Positions 18,225-25,816 of a DNA stretch of 33,311 nucleotides are shown in pieces. The notes beneath the pieces were generated by a model, which saw only the letters and a program-made list of their open reading frames with translations, was not told where the DNA came from and made no database searches. Source of the DNA: Omnitrophica bacterium GWA2_41_15 (GTDB lineage Bacteria > Omnitrophota > Gorgyraeia > Ghiorseimicrobiales > Ghiorseimicrobiaceae); contig CAKKQO010000073.1 in assembly GCA_919902105.1 (NCBI GenBank), positions 1 through 33,311 on the forward strand, given 5' to 3'. Both the position numbers and the translations under genes were made by a program. Positions within the stretch are counted from its first letter, which is position 1; each line of letters starts with the position of its first letter.

Positions 18225-18991
18225 AAAACCCTCCTTTTCTTTAAAGCCTGTGTAAAGACCCTATCGGCCATCTTGTAAGCATCAACATGGCCGATATCAT
18301 ACCAACGTCCTCTAAAGACAAAACCATATACCGGCTGTTTCTTGTATAACCAGCTTATATAGTTACCAGTGGCGTCGTTTCTATGAAGATTCTTATTCCC
18401 ATGCAGATATTCATTAGTCAACCCTAATTTTTCTTTGGGAAAATAGTAAAGGCACATTGCTGCCAGTGTCGAGCGAGGCATAGACGGCTTTTCCTTAAAA
18501 CTAACTACCCGTTTATTTCTGTCTATTTCTGCCACGCCGTATCTTGCGGCAGCTTTTTTATCATTTATATCAAATAACCCAATCGTTAAAGCTGGCTTAT
18601 TTTCTAAAGCCTTTTTTATAAAACCTCCTAATCCCCCAGTAAATAGGTTGTCGCCGCCTAAGACTAACAGATCGTCATTAATGCGTTTTTGCTTAATTGC
18701 TAAATTTATATCTCCTATAGCGCCGAGCCGCGTCTTTTCAGACATAGTCCCATCATTAATTATTTTGAGCTTGTTTTTAAAATTGGCCTGCGCAGCCCAG
18801 TTTCGAAAGCAAGAGAAAAATTTTGCATTAGTTACTACGAATATCTTATCAATGCCGCCTACATCTTTTAATTTATCGACGAGATAATTAATTATAGGCC
18901 GCCCCGCTATTTTTAACAGCGGCTTAGGCGTCTCTTTAGTTAAGGGGTAAAGCCGCGTGGCATAACCGGCAGCCAAAATCAATGCTTTCAT
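18221..18991 (-). CDS. Sugar-phosphate nucleotidyltransferase (RmlA-like)
   Basis: NTP-transferase fold enzyme of 256 residues that probably activates a sugar 1-phosphate. The N-terminal signature is [18 protein letters not shown] followed by [23 protein letters not shown] holds the metal-binding Asp; VVSFKEKP is the sugar-binding segment; [15 protein letters not shown] is the usual C-terminal motif. There is no left-handed beta-helix, so no acyltransferase function is fused. Glucose-1-phosphate thymidylyltransferase or uridylyltransferase are both possible; residues visible here do not fix the base or sugar. It overlaps the isomerase gene upstream (ATGA) and metK downstream (GTGA). Confidence 0.85.
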
Positions 18992-19809
18992 TCTACAACT
19001 GCGCTCAGCAAGCTTTTATCTTCTCTAAAACAATTAAGACAGGCGTATTTTTCCGGTAGATTTAAAAAATCTAATTTTTCCGGTTCTTCTAAAAGCTCAT
19101 AAATTGGCCTCTCCCAAGAAATGCCTAATTGTTCAAACGGTAACTTAGGCCGCATTGTTCTTACCTCGGGAACCTCTTTAAAAAAATCATTTTTAATAAA
19201 ATTTATCTCTCCATCGTTATTAACAATAAAATAGGCCGCTCCTTTTGCTTTTTTATAGAAAGAATAATCCGAATTAAACTGAGATGACACCCAATTAGAA
19301 GTCACTAACGGGGCTTCGCTTGAAGGATTTATCATAATATGCCCATAATGCGGCAAGACAACTATTTTTTCTTTGGCTTTGGCTTTTACCAATATGACGT
19401 CTTCTATTGTTTTTGGCTCTTCTTTACTTGGCCTCTGAAGCAAACAAAGCGCTTCCCCCCATAAAACCTCATACAATTCAGGATAAGAGCTTAGATGGTA
19501 ATGGCCGTGAGTCTTTACAAATTCATTGCCTAAAAACCCCGAGCGAATAATCGTTATATCGTATCGCAATTTATTCTTCTTAATTTTATCGTCGTCACCG
19601 GTACGATGAAGGCCTCGATACATATAATAAAGCTCTTCCTGCGCCTCTAGCTTGGCATCCATTAGGACTTCTCGCATTTGGCTTATCGTGCGCACATCCG
19701 GTTTAACCTGAAGGACATCATTGCCAAAGACCAATTCTAACTTCTCTTTATCTAACTTTAGAGCTAAACCTGAATTCTTCTCTAAGTTAATCATCTTAAA
19801 GCGAATCAT
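18988..19809 (-). CDS. Cupin-type glucose-6-phosphate isomerase (archaeal family)
   Basis: Interconverts glucose 6-phosphate and fructose 6-phosphate with a metal-binding cupin fold unrelated to ordinary bacterial Pgi. The family motif is plain: FVKTHGHYHLSSYPELYEVLWGEALCLLQR gives the H-x-H and the metal-binding Glu, and VVLPHYGHIMIN gives the last His; NWVSSQFNSDYSFYKKAKGAAYF is also typical. The 273 residues are longer than the archaeal enzymes (about 190), with an extra N-terminal helix region and a C-terminal tail containing CLNCF. It starts inside the end of ptsI (14-base overlap); an alternative ATG five codons later (19794) is equally plausible. A related sugar isomerase activity cannot be excluded. 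Confidence 0.82.
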   Translation of the reverse strand: MIRFKMINLEKNSGLALKLDKEKLELVFGNDVLQVKPDVRTISQMREVLMDAKLEAQEELYYMYRGLHRTGDDDKIKKNKLRYDITIIRSGFLGNEFVKTHGHYHLSSYPELYEVLWGEALCLLQRPSKEEPKTIEDVILVKAKAKEKIVVLPHYGHIMINPSSEAPLVTSNWVSSQFNSDYSFYKKAKGAAYFIVNNDGEINFIKNDFFKEVPEVRTMRPKLPFEQLGISWERPIYELLEEPEKLDFLNLPEKYACLNCFREDKSLLSAVVE

Positions 19810-21547
19810 AAACCTGCGGCACTAATTCTTTAAGTTTTTTCTTGCTGAATTTTTCTACTTCTCTGGCCGTAGAAAAAGTAAGCGCTTCTTCAGTTATCGC
19901 TTGCGCTTGCTTCATCGTAACTGAACGCACTAATTGTTTTATTTGCAAGATCATCTTACTCGGCATGCTAAATTCATCCAAACCCATACCTAAAAGAACG
20001 AGGGTAAACATAGGGTCTCCCGACATCTCACCGCACATACCCACCCAAATTTTATTCCTGTGGGCATCATCGATTATCTTCTTAATTAACCTTAATACCG
20101 CCGGATGCGCCGGTTCATAAAGGTAAGCTACTTTCTCATTAGTCCTGTCTACAGCAAGGGAATATTGGATCAAGTCATTAGTTCCGATGCTGAAAAAATC
20201 CGCTTCCTTAGCAATTAAATCCGCCGTAACTGCCGCCGAAGGAACCTCGATCATCGCGCCGATTTCCATATTTTTGTCAAAGGGCACGCCTTTAGTGCGT
20301 AATTCTTCTTTTACCTCTTCCAACACCCGGTTTGCCTGGCGCATCTCTTCTACGCCGGAAATCATCGGATACATTATCTTAAGCTTGCCATGCACTGAGG
20401 CGCGTAATATTGCCCGCAGCTGCACCTTAAATATATCTGGCCGGGCAAGGCAGAACCTAATTGCCCGCCAGCCTAAAAAAGGAACCATATCGCGAGGCAC
20501 CTGTAGCTGCGAGATAAATTTATCCCCTCCTAAGTCGAGCGTTCTAATAATTACCGGATAAGGCTTCATCATCTCGGCAACCAATTTATAGGCCTCGTAA
20601 TGCTCCTCCTCGCTAGGCAGATCCTTCCTATTCATATAAAAATATTCACTACGGTATAGGCCTATGCCTTCGGCTCCGTGATCAAGTAAAAAGGGGATTT
20701 CTTCCGGAAGTTCTATATTAGCCACAAGCTCAACGCGTCTTCCATCTCGGGTTTCAGCAAGCAGTTCTTTTAAGGAAAAAAATGCCTTGGCTTTAGCTAA
20801 TATTTCATCCTCAGCTTCTTTATAATTGGCGATGGTTTTGGCATCGGGGTTAATCACTATTATCCCGGCGCCTCCGTCAATAATAATGGTGTCTCCAGCC
20901 GTTATTTTCGACGTCGCCACCTCGACACCTACAACGGCAGGTATTTCAAAAGATTTTGCCATAATAGCGGTATGCGAAGTCTTTCCTCCGATATCGGTAA
21001 TAAAACCGAGGATATTTTTACGGTGCATTGCCGCGGTATCTGAAGGAGAAAGGTCATGCGCCACCACAATAACCTTTTCCTCAAAATCAGAAAGAGCTCT
21101 TTTCTTCTTGCCAGACAAAATCCGTAATACACGTTTACCGACATCATTAATGTCGGCGATCCTTTCTCTTAAATATTCATCCTCCATGCGAGAAAAAACA
21201 TTGACATATTTTTTTAATACTTCCTGGAAGATAAAATCCACATTGCATTTTTCACGCTTCACCCGAGAGATGACCTCCTCAATCAGCATTCTATCTTCTA
21301 AAACTAATAGATGCGCATCAAAAATCTGCGCCTGCTCTTGGTCAAATTCTTGTGCTATCTTTCTTTGCAGCGCTATCAATTCTTGCCGTGTCTGAATAAG
21401 CGATTCCTCAAATCGCACTATCTCGCTAACTACATCTCCCTCGCTAACAGCTCTCCTTGAGACTTCAAAATCATCCCGGCCTACAATATAAACAGGCCCG
21501 ATAACAATACCACTGGATGCAGGTATGCCTTTTAATATCTCATTCAT
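19796..21547 (-). CDS. ptsI: PTS enzyme I (PEP-protein phosphotransferase)
   Basis: Takes phosphate from phosphoenolpyruvate and passes it to HPr. The phosphorylated His is H192 in GGKTSHTAIMAKS. The N-terminal domain has the HPr-binding helical region (residues 30-140), and the C-terminal PEP-binding barrel has GIGLYRSEYFYM, ARPDIFKVQLRAILRAS, MIEVPSA, DFFSIGTNDLIQY and GMCGEMSGD. The 583-residue length equals ordinary EI, with no GAF domain of the PtsP/EI-Ntr type. It overlaps the HPr gene by eight bases. No sugar permease is close by, so the phosphate chain probably ends at the EIIA encoded upstream and is regulatory. Confidence 0.96.
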   Translation of the reverse strand: MNEILKGIPASSGIVIGPVYIVGRDDFEVSRRAVSEGDVVSEIVRFEESLIQTRQELIALQRKIAQEFDQEQAQIFDAHLLVLEDRMLIEEVISRVKREKCNVDFIFQEVLKKYVNVFSRMEDEYLRERIADINDVGKRVLRILSGKKKRALSDFEEKVIVVAHDLSPSDTAAMHRKNILGFITDIGGKTSHTAIMAKSFEIPAVVGVEVATSKITAGDTIIIDGGAGIIVINPDAKTIANYKEAEDEILAKAKAFFSLKELLAETRDGRRVELVANIELPEEIPFLLDHGAEGIGLYRSEYFYMNRKDLPSEEEHYEAYKLVAEMMKPYPVIIRTLDLGGDKFISQLQVPRDMVPFLGWRAIRFCLARPDIFKVQLRAILRASVHGKLKIMYPMISGVEEMRQANRVLEEVKEELRTKGVPFDKNMEIGAMIEVPSAAVTADLIAKEADFFSIGTNDLIQYSLAVDRTNEKVAYLYEPAHPAVLRLIKKIIDDAHRNKIWVGMCGEMSGDPMFTLVLLGMGLDEFSMPSKMILQIKQLVRSVTMKQAQAITEEALTFSTAREVEKFSKKKLKELVPQVYDSL

Positions 21548-21803
21548 CGCAAGTTAGGAGCCTTTCTAATTCTAAAAGCGCCTCCTCCGCATCATCGCCG
21601 GCCGCTTCAATTATCACTTCGCTTCCCTTAGCCGCGCCGAGCATAAGAATCCCCATAATAGATTTTCCGTTTACCACTTCACCGTCTTTAGCCACAGTTA
21701 TGCGGGCATCAAAGCGTGAGGCAATCTGCACAAAGAGCGCAGCAGGCCGGGCATGTAAACCCTGTTTATTACGCACCACTATTTTTTTATTTACTGATTT
21801 CAT
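21540..21803 (-). CDS. ptsH: PTS phosphocarrier protein HPr
   Basis: Small phosphate carrier of 87 residues between enzyme I and EIIA. The active His is H17 in NKQGLHARPAALFV. The second regulatory region reads NGKSIMGILML, with S48 at the position of the Ser that HPr kinase modifies in Firmicutes and many other bacteria. It overlaps ptsI by eight bases (ATGAATGA). Upstream it is separated from yvcK by a perfect 48-base palindrome. No HPr kinase gene is in this window. Confidence 0.96.
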   Translation of the reverse strand: MKSVNKKIVVRNKQGLHARPAALFVQIASRFDARITVAKDGEVVNGKSIMGILMLGAAKGSEVIIEAAGDDAEEALLELERLLTCDE

Positions 21804-21816
21804 ATTTCTATCTTTT

Positions 21817-21864
21817 AATTAGGGACACATCCCATTTTTTAAAAAATGGGATGTGTCCCTAATT
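21817..21864. repeat. Perfect 48-base palindrome between yvcK and ptsH
   Basis: Two 24-base arms, each the exact reverse complement of the other and with no spacer, starting AATTAGGGACACATCCC and centred on TTTTTTAAAAAA at 21840/21841. It begins four bases after the yvcK stop and ends 13 bases before the HPr start. The fold has A/U runs at the tip and not after the stem, so it is not a standard intrinsic terminator. Palindromes with GGGACACATCCC arms are familiar as dispersed repeats in some bacterial genomes; that comparison is from memory. It could be a mobile-element footprint or an mRNA stability hairpin. Confidence 0.85.
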
Positions 21865-21867
21865 ATG

Positions 21868-23178
21868 CTAAATGGAAAAAATTATCTGAGCAAGCTTATG
21901 CGAATCATGCCTGATTACCTCGCCAACTTCAACAATCTTTTCTTCCATAACTTTAAATCCTGCTTTTCTAATCCTATCTGCGTCATTTTTAATAAGGGAT
22001 GCTTTCTCTTCTTTATATTTTGTTATTAAGTGTTCGGGTATATTGGCAGTATTTACAATCACGTAATCAACTATACGCCGCTTAGAATGTGCTATTACCG
22101 TATTTAAATGATCGTATGCGGAATAACCGTCAGTTTCTCCATATTGGGTCATGATATTACAAACATAAATCTTCGCTGCGCGAGAGCCACCTATCGCCTC
22201 GGCTATTTCCCTAATTAATAAGTTAGGTAAAATGCTGGTATATAGACTTCCCGGGCCCAGCACAATAACCTCTGCTTCAGAGATAGCCCGTATGGCCTCA
22301 GGGGTTGCCAGAGCATCTGAAGGCCTTAAATACACGTTTTTTATCGGAGAACCCTTTTGAGGAATCTTGGCTTCTCCCTCAGTGCAAGTTCCGTCTTCGT
22401 GTTGGGCAACTAAAACCACTTTGCTTAATGTTGAAGGAAGAACTTGCCCCCGGATTGCCAGAACCTTACTTGATTCTTTAACCGCCTTTTCAAAATCCCC
22501 AGTCAGTTTACTCATTGCAGTAATAAAAAGATTCCCGAAACTATGCCCTTGCAGTTCCGAACTATTATCAAATCTAAACTGGAATAAATCACGCATCAAA
22601 GGCTCTGCCTCAGCCAAGGCCACTAAACAGTTACGGATATCGCCCGGCGGTAAAATTCCAAACTGTTCTCTAATTCTGCCCGAGCTTCCGCCGTCATCGG
22701 CAACTGTAACAATAGCGGTAATATTGCTCGTATATTCTTTTAAACCGTGTAAAAGCGTAGATAGCCCGGTTCCGCCGCCGATAGCGACAATCTTAGGCCC
22801 GCTTTCTAAATACTGTTTTTCATAAAGGATATCCAGTAAACCTTTACCTGCCCTCATTTCTTTGGAGGGTAAAAATAATTTAATAATAAACACTAATAAC
22901 TCTTTGAACCCTATAAAAATAAAATATATACCCAGCGCAACAGTCAGGATATCGCCGACTTTAGTAAGCGTTAATTTATGCGTAAAAAAACTTGCCTCAC
23001 CTAAACGCGATGCTCCGAATATGGTTAAAATAACCCCGATGACAGATACAACCAGCCAGCGCTTTATACCGATGCCCGGATAAAGCAGCTTGAGGAAAGT
23101 ATTCCTTATCCCCTGTTTTACCGGCCGAAAGGTCGCTCCCAGGTAACTGCGGAATATTGCGTTAAATCTTTTTTTCAT
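21868..23178 (-). CDS. YvcK/CofD-family gluconeogenesis factor with membrane-spanning N-terminus
   Basis: The C-terminal 310 residues are a YvcK-type (GlmR) domain: KIVAIGGGTGLSTLLHGLK, VTVADDGGSSGRIREQFG, LPPGDIRNCLVALAE, LQGHSFGNLFITAM and VIVLGPGSLYTSILPNLL. In Bacillus this protein binds UDP-GlcNAc and directs carbon to cell-wall precursors. The first 120 residues are an extension with two hydrophobic segments (about 40-60 and 75-105), so the protein is probably attached to the inner membrane. It shares 17 bases with the EIIA gene upstream and precedes HPr, placing a carbon-partitioning factor inside a PTS gene set. The family name is well supported; the ligand here is inferred. Confidence 0.9.
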   Translation of the reverse strand: MKKRFNAIFRSYLGATFRPVKQGIRNTFLKLLYPGIGIKRWLVVSVIGVILTIFGASRLGEASFFTHKLTLTKVGDILTVALGIYFIFIGFKELLVFIIKLFLPSKEMRAGKGLLDILYEKQYLESGPKIVAIGGGTGLSTLLHGLKEYTSNITAIVTVADDGGSSGRIREQFGILPPGDIRNCLVALAEAEPLMRDLFQFRFDNSSELQGHSFGNLFITAMSKLTGDFEKAVKESSKVLAIRGQVLPSTLSKVVLVAQHEDGTCTEGEAKIPQKGSPIKNVYLRPSDALATPEAIRAISEAEVIVLGPGSLYTSILPNLLIREIAEAIGGSRAAKIYVCNIMTQYGETDGYSAYDHLNTVIAHSKRRIVDYVIVNTANIPEHLITKYKEEKASLIKNDADRIRKAGFKVMEEKIVEVGEVIRHDSHKLAQIIFSI

Positions 23179-23632
23179 CTTCCTGCTGGATTATCTTTAA
23201 AACTGTTTTCTCATCTATTGCAGACTTTAAACTTTCACGAAAATATTTATCTTTTAAGAGGCGTGAAATGCGCGCAAGCGCTTTAAGATGAGGCCCTGCT
23301 GAATCCTGCGGGGCGAGGAGCAAAAAGAAGATATATACAGGCTCTCCGTCTAAAGAGTCGAAATCAACGCCCTTCTTAGAGATGCCAAAAGCCGCCACAA
23401 GGCTTGCGACGCAATCACTTTTGGCATGAGGAATGCCTACGCCTTGGCCGATAGCCGTTGAACCTAAGGCCTCGCGGCTTTTCAATAATTCAATAAGTTT
23501 ATTTTTATTTTTTTTATCTATGCCTTCTGCAGCCATCAACAAATCCACTAATTCTTTTATTACGCCATCTTTATCAGCAGCCTTGATATTCACTGTCACC
23601 GCGTCTTTAGAAAGAAAATCCATAATCTTCAT
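23162..23632 (-). CDS. ptsN: PTS EIIA domain protein, fructose/PtsN type
   Basis: A single EIIA domain (156 residues) of the fructose-mannitol/nitrogen family. The phosphorylated His is H69 in IGQGVGIPHAKSDCV. The rest (VYIFFLLLAPQDSAGPHLKALARISRLLKD) matches EIIA-Ntr, which acts as a regulator and not in sugar uptake. No EIIB or EIIC is attached or adjacent. AGGAGG precedes the ATG at a suitable distance. It stands at the head of EIIA-YvcK-HPr-EI, about 110 bases after tRNA-Gly. It could be called a fructose EIIA by homology alone; the absence of permease genes favours the regulatory reading. Confidence 0.9.
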   Translation of the reverse strand: MKIMDFLSKDAVTVNIKAADKDGVIKELVDLLMAAEGIDKKNKNKLIELLKSREALGSTAIGQGVGIPHAKSDCVASLVAAFGISKKGVDFDSLDGEPVYIFFLLLAPQDSAGPHLKALARISRLLKDKYFRESLKSAIDEKTVLKIIQQEDEKKI

Positions 23633-23740
23633 ACTTTACAATCCTCCTAAAATGACCCCTCTTCCAATTTCGGTTATGCCTCTTATTTTAAGGCCCTGCC
23701 TTATGAGCAAGATACTTTTGTTCCTACCGTCGCAATAATA

Positions 23741-23813
23741 AGCGGGAGACGGGGTTCGAACCCGCGACATTAACCTTGGCAAGGTTACGCTCTACCAACT
23801 GAGCCACTCCCGC
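23741..23813 (-). tRNA. tRNA-Gly (anticodon GCC)
   Basis: The reverse strand folds as a 73-base cloverleaf: acceptor arms GCGGGAG/CTCCCGC with discriminator U, D-arm GGCTCAGTTGGTAGAGC, anticodon stem-loop AACCTTGCCAAGGTT giving GCC, and T-arm GCGGGTTCGAACCCCGT. The 3' CCA is not encoded. Third of three tRNAs between frr and ptsN. Confidence 0.96.
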
Positions 23814-23823
23814 ATAAAAATCA

Positions 23824-23907
23824 TGCGGACGGAGGGACTTGAACCCCCATGACATTGCTATCACGAGGTCCTAAGCCTCGCGCGTCTGCCAATTCCGCCA
23901 CGTCCGC
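23824..23907 (-). tRNA. tRNA-Leu (anticodon UAG)
   Basis: An 84-base class II tRNA on the reverse strand: acceptor arms GCGGACG/CGTCCGC, D-arm GGCGGAATTGGCAGACGC, anticodon stem-loop CGAGGCTTAGGACCTCG giving UAG, a long variable arm (GTGATAGCAATGTCAT region) and T-arm GGGGGTTCAAGTCCCTC. The 3' CCA is not encoded. Ten bases separate it from tRNA-Gly. Confidence 0.96.
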
Positions 23908-23919
23908 GTAAAACTTAAG

Positions 23920-23992
23920 TGAGCCGCCCGTGACTCGAACACGGCACACTCGGCTTAAAAAGCCGATGCTCTACCAGATGAGCTAGCGGCCC
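23920..23992 (-). tRNA. tRNA-Lys (anticodon UUU)
   Basis: A 73-base cloverleaf on the reverse strand: acceptor arms GGGCCGC/GCGGCTC (one G-U pair) with discriminator A, D-arm AGCTCATCTGGTAGAGCA, anticodon stem-loop TCGGCTTTTTAAGCCGA giving UUU, and T-arm CCGTGTTCGAGTCACGG. The 3' CCA is not encoded. It starts five bases after the frr stop, so it is probably cut from the rpsB operon transcript. Confidence 0.96.
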
Positions 23993-23997
23993 TAAAA

Positions 23998-24558
23998 TTA
24001 TGAACCCAATAATTCTTTTTCTTTTTCGGAAAGTATCTTATCTATGTCCGCAATATATTTATCCGTCAGCTTCTGAACCTGCTCTTGGGCCTTAAATCTT
24101 TCATCCTCGGAAATAATCTTATCATTCTCTATTTTTTTTATCTCTTCGTTGGCGTCTCTACGGATAGTACGCAAAGAGACTCTTCCGTCTTCCGCCATTT
24201 TCTTAACCACCTTATCTAATTCCTGACGCCTTTCCTTAGACAACGATGGGAAAGATAAACGGACGACTTTTCCGTCATTAGAAGGAGTAACTCCCAAATT
24301 AGACTTAAGCACCTCTTTTTCTATCTCGGCTATCACCGAAGGATCCCAGGGTTGGATGGTCAATAAATGCGCATCCGGCGTAGTAATAGAAGCAAGCTGT
24401 TTTAATATCGTGGGCGTGCCGTAATAATCAACTCTCATTCCCTCGACTAAAGCGGCAGTTGCCCGGCCTGTCCTCACCTCATTAAAATATCTCTGCGCAG
24501 AATCTAGCGCTTTTTTCATTTTTTCTTCTGTATTATGTAATATCTCTCTAACTGCCAT
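23998..24558 (-). CDS. frr: Ribosome recycling factor
   Basis: Splits post-termination ribosomes together with EF-G. The 186-residue protein has the standard features: an N-terminal helix with MKKALDSAQRYFNEVRTGRA, the hinge YYGTPTILKQLASI, IQPWDPSVIAEIEKEV, and the long C-terminal helices with RRDANEEIKKIENDKIISEDE. GAGGTGAG just before the ATG is a clear ribosome-binding site. It is the last protein gene of rpsB-tsf-pyrH-frr, a conserved bacterial order, and is followed at five bases by tRNA-Lys. Confidence 0.97.
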   Translation of the reverse strand: MAVREILHNTEEKMKKALDSAQRYFNEVRTGRATAALVEGMRVDYYGTPTILKQLASITTPDAHLLTIQPWDPSVIAEIEKEVLKSNLGVTPSNDGKVVRLSFPSLSKERRQELDKVVKKMAEDGRVSLRTIRRDANEEIKKIENDKIISEDERFKAQEQVQKLTDKYIADIDKILSEKEKELLGS

Positions 24559-24587
24559 ATCTCACCTCAAATGACTCCGACGTTCCT

Positions 24588-25301
24588 TTATTTCACTATC
24601 GTACCCACCTTCTCACCCAGCACTACCCGTTTTATATTGCCCGGGCGATTCAGGTTAAATACAATAATCGCAAGCTTATTATCCATACAAAGGCTGATAG
24701 ACGTAGCGTCCATTACTTTAAGCCCCTTTTTCAAAAAATCTATATATTTTAAAGAAACATACTTTTTTGCGGATTTATCTTTCATTGGGTCAGCGGAATA
24801 TATACCGTCTACTTTTGTCGCTTTAAGCACAGCGTCGGCATTTATCTCCATAGCGCGCAGCGCCGCCGCAGTATCTGTGGTAAAATATGGATTTCCCGTC
24901 CCTGCGGCAAAAATTACAACCCGCCCTTTCTCTAAGTGCCGGATGGCTTTTCTGCGGATATACGGCTCAGCAATCCTCTGCATCTCTATAGCTGTCTGCA
25001 CGCGCGTGGGAACGCCTATTTTTTCTAAAGTATCCTGAAGTGCCAATCCGTTTATCACGGTTGCCAGCATCCCCATATAATCCGCAACCGACCTATCCAT
25101 ATTAAAAACCTTGGAATGCGCCTCTCCGCGGAAGATATTTCCCCCGCCGACAACCAAAGCCACTTGCACGCCTAAATCAACGAGCTCTTTTACCTGTTTG
25201 GCAAAAGAAAGGCAGATTGCAGGGTCTATACCGTGTTGTTTCTTGCCTTGGAGAGCCTCACCGCTCAACTTTAAGACGATACGTTTATAGATTGGCTTCA
25301 T
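24588..25301 (-). CDS. pyrH: UMP kinase (hexameric, amino-acid-kinase fold)
   Basis: Phosphorylates UMP to UDP. Motifs: [20 protein letters not shown] at the N-terminus, [12 protein letters not shown] for the phosphate site, [41 protein letters not shown], and [13 protein letters not shown]. The 237-residue length is normal. Its ATG shares one base with the tsf stop (TAATG), showing tight coupling within the translation operon. Confidence 0.97.
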   Translation of the reverse strand: MKPIYKRIVLKLSGEALQGKKQHGIDPAICLSFAKQVKELVDLGVQVALVVGGGNIFRGEAHSKVFNMDRSVADYMGMLATVINGLALQDTLEKIGVPTRVQTAIEMQRIAEPYIRRKAIRHLEKGRVVIFAAGTGNPYFTTDTAAALRAMEINADAVLKATKVDGIYSADPMKDKSAKKYVSLKYIDFLKKGLKVMDATSISLCMDNKLAIIVFNLNRPGNIKRVVLGEKVGTIVK

Positions 25302-25816
25302 TATTCCCCTAATTGATATCGGGTAAATCTTCTGATAATAATATTTTCACCAGTCTTGGCAATCAGCGAAGTAAGGTATTCAAAGATAGTCAAGTTTGCA
25401 TCTTTAATAAAGGCCTGCTCTAATAAACAGGCGTGTTTATAAAAATCAGCTCCTTCTTTGGCGGCTGTTTCCTGCGGCACCTCCTCTTTTTTAATATATT
25501 TCGGGCTCATTGCCGCAATCTGCATCGCCACATCTTTGGCAAATTTCTGGAATTCCTCGTTTCTGGCTACAAAATCAGTTTCGCAATTTACCTCAACCAA
25601 TACGCCGATTTTGCCGCCGGCATGGACATAAGACTCTATTCTTCCCTGGCGAGCGGCGCGATCCGCTTTTTTTACCGCCAACTGCATACCCCTTTTTTTT
25701 AAGAACTCAATTGCCGCCTTCATATCCCCCTTGGCTTCCTCTAATGCCTTTTTGCATTCAATTACGCCGCAAGAGGTGATTGAGCGCAGTTCTTTTATAG
25801 ATTCGTTCAATTTCAT
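25301..25816 (-). CDS. tsf: Elongation factor Ts (short form)
   Basis: Nucleotide exchange factor for EF-Tu. The N-terminal UBA-like domain has [25 protein letters not shown], and the core has [19 protein letters not shown], the TDFVAR motif that contacts EF-Tu. At 171 residues it is well below the ~280-residue E. coli type and close to the one-module form of Thermus (about 196); the second core repeat is missing or strongly reduced. It overlaps rpsB by ATGA and pyrH by one base. Confidence 0.95.
   Translation of the reverse strand: MKLNESIKELRSITSCGVIECKKALEEAKGDMKAAIEFLKKRGMQLAVKKADRAARQGRIESYVHAGGKIGVLVEVNCETDFVARNEEFQKFAKDVAMQIAAMSPKYIKKEEVPQETAAKEGADFYKHACLLEQAFIKDANLTIFEYLTSLIAKTGENIIIRRFTRYQLGE

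Noticed and set aside
20826-21395. Plus-strand open frame of 189 codons opposite ptsI
   Set aside because: The ptsI frame contains the active-site His and all PEP-binding motifs; the opposite frame is Ser/Cys-rich antisense without a recognisable domain.
21817-21864. Rho-independent terminator after yvcK
   Set aside because: The stem is followed by AAAAGATAG and not by a U-run, and the T-run is at the tip of the hairpin; ptsH follows at once on the same strand.
22367-22825. Plus-strand frame of 152 codons opposite yvcK
   Set aside because: Antisense shadow of a clear YvcK domain; no ribosome-binding site or family pattern.
23633-23740. Short minus-strand frame between tRNA-Gly and ptsN (…LLIRQGLKIRGITEIGRG…)
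   Set aside because: It looks protein-like, but there is no ATG or GTG start, only a TTG with poor spacing, and too few codons to support a gene; it may be a remnant.
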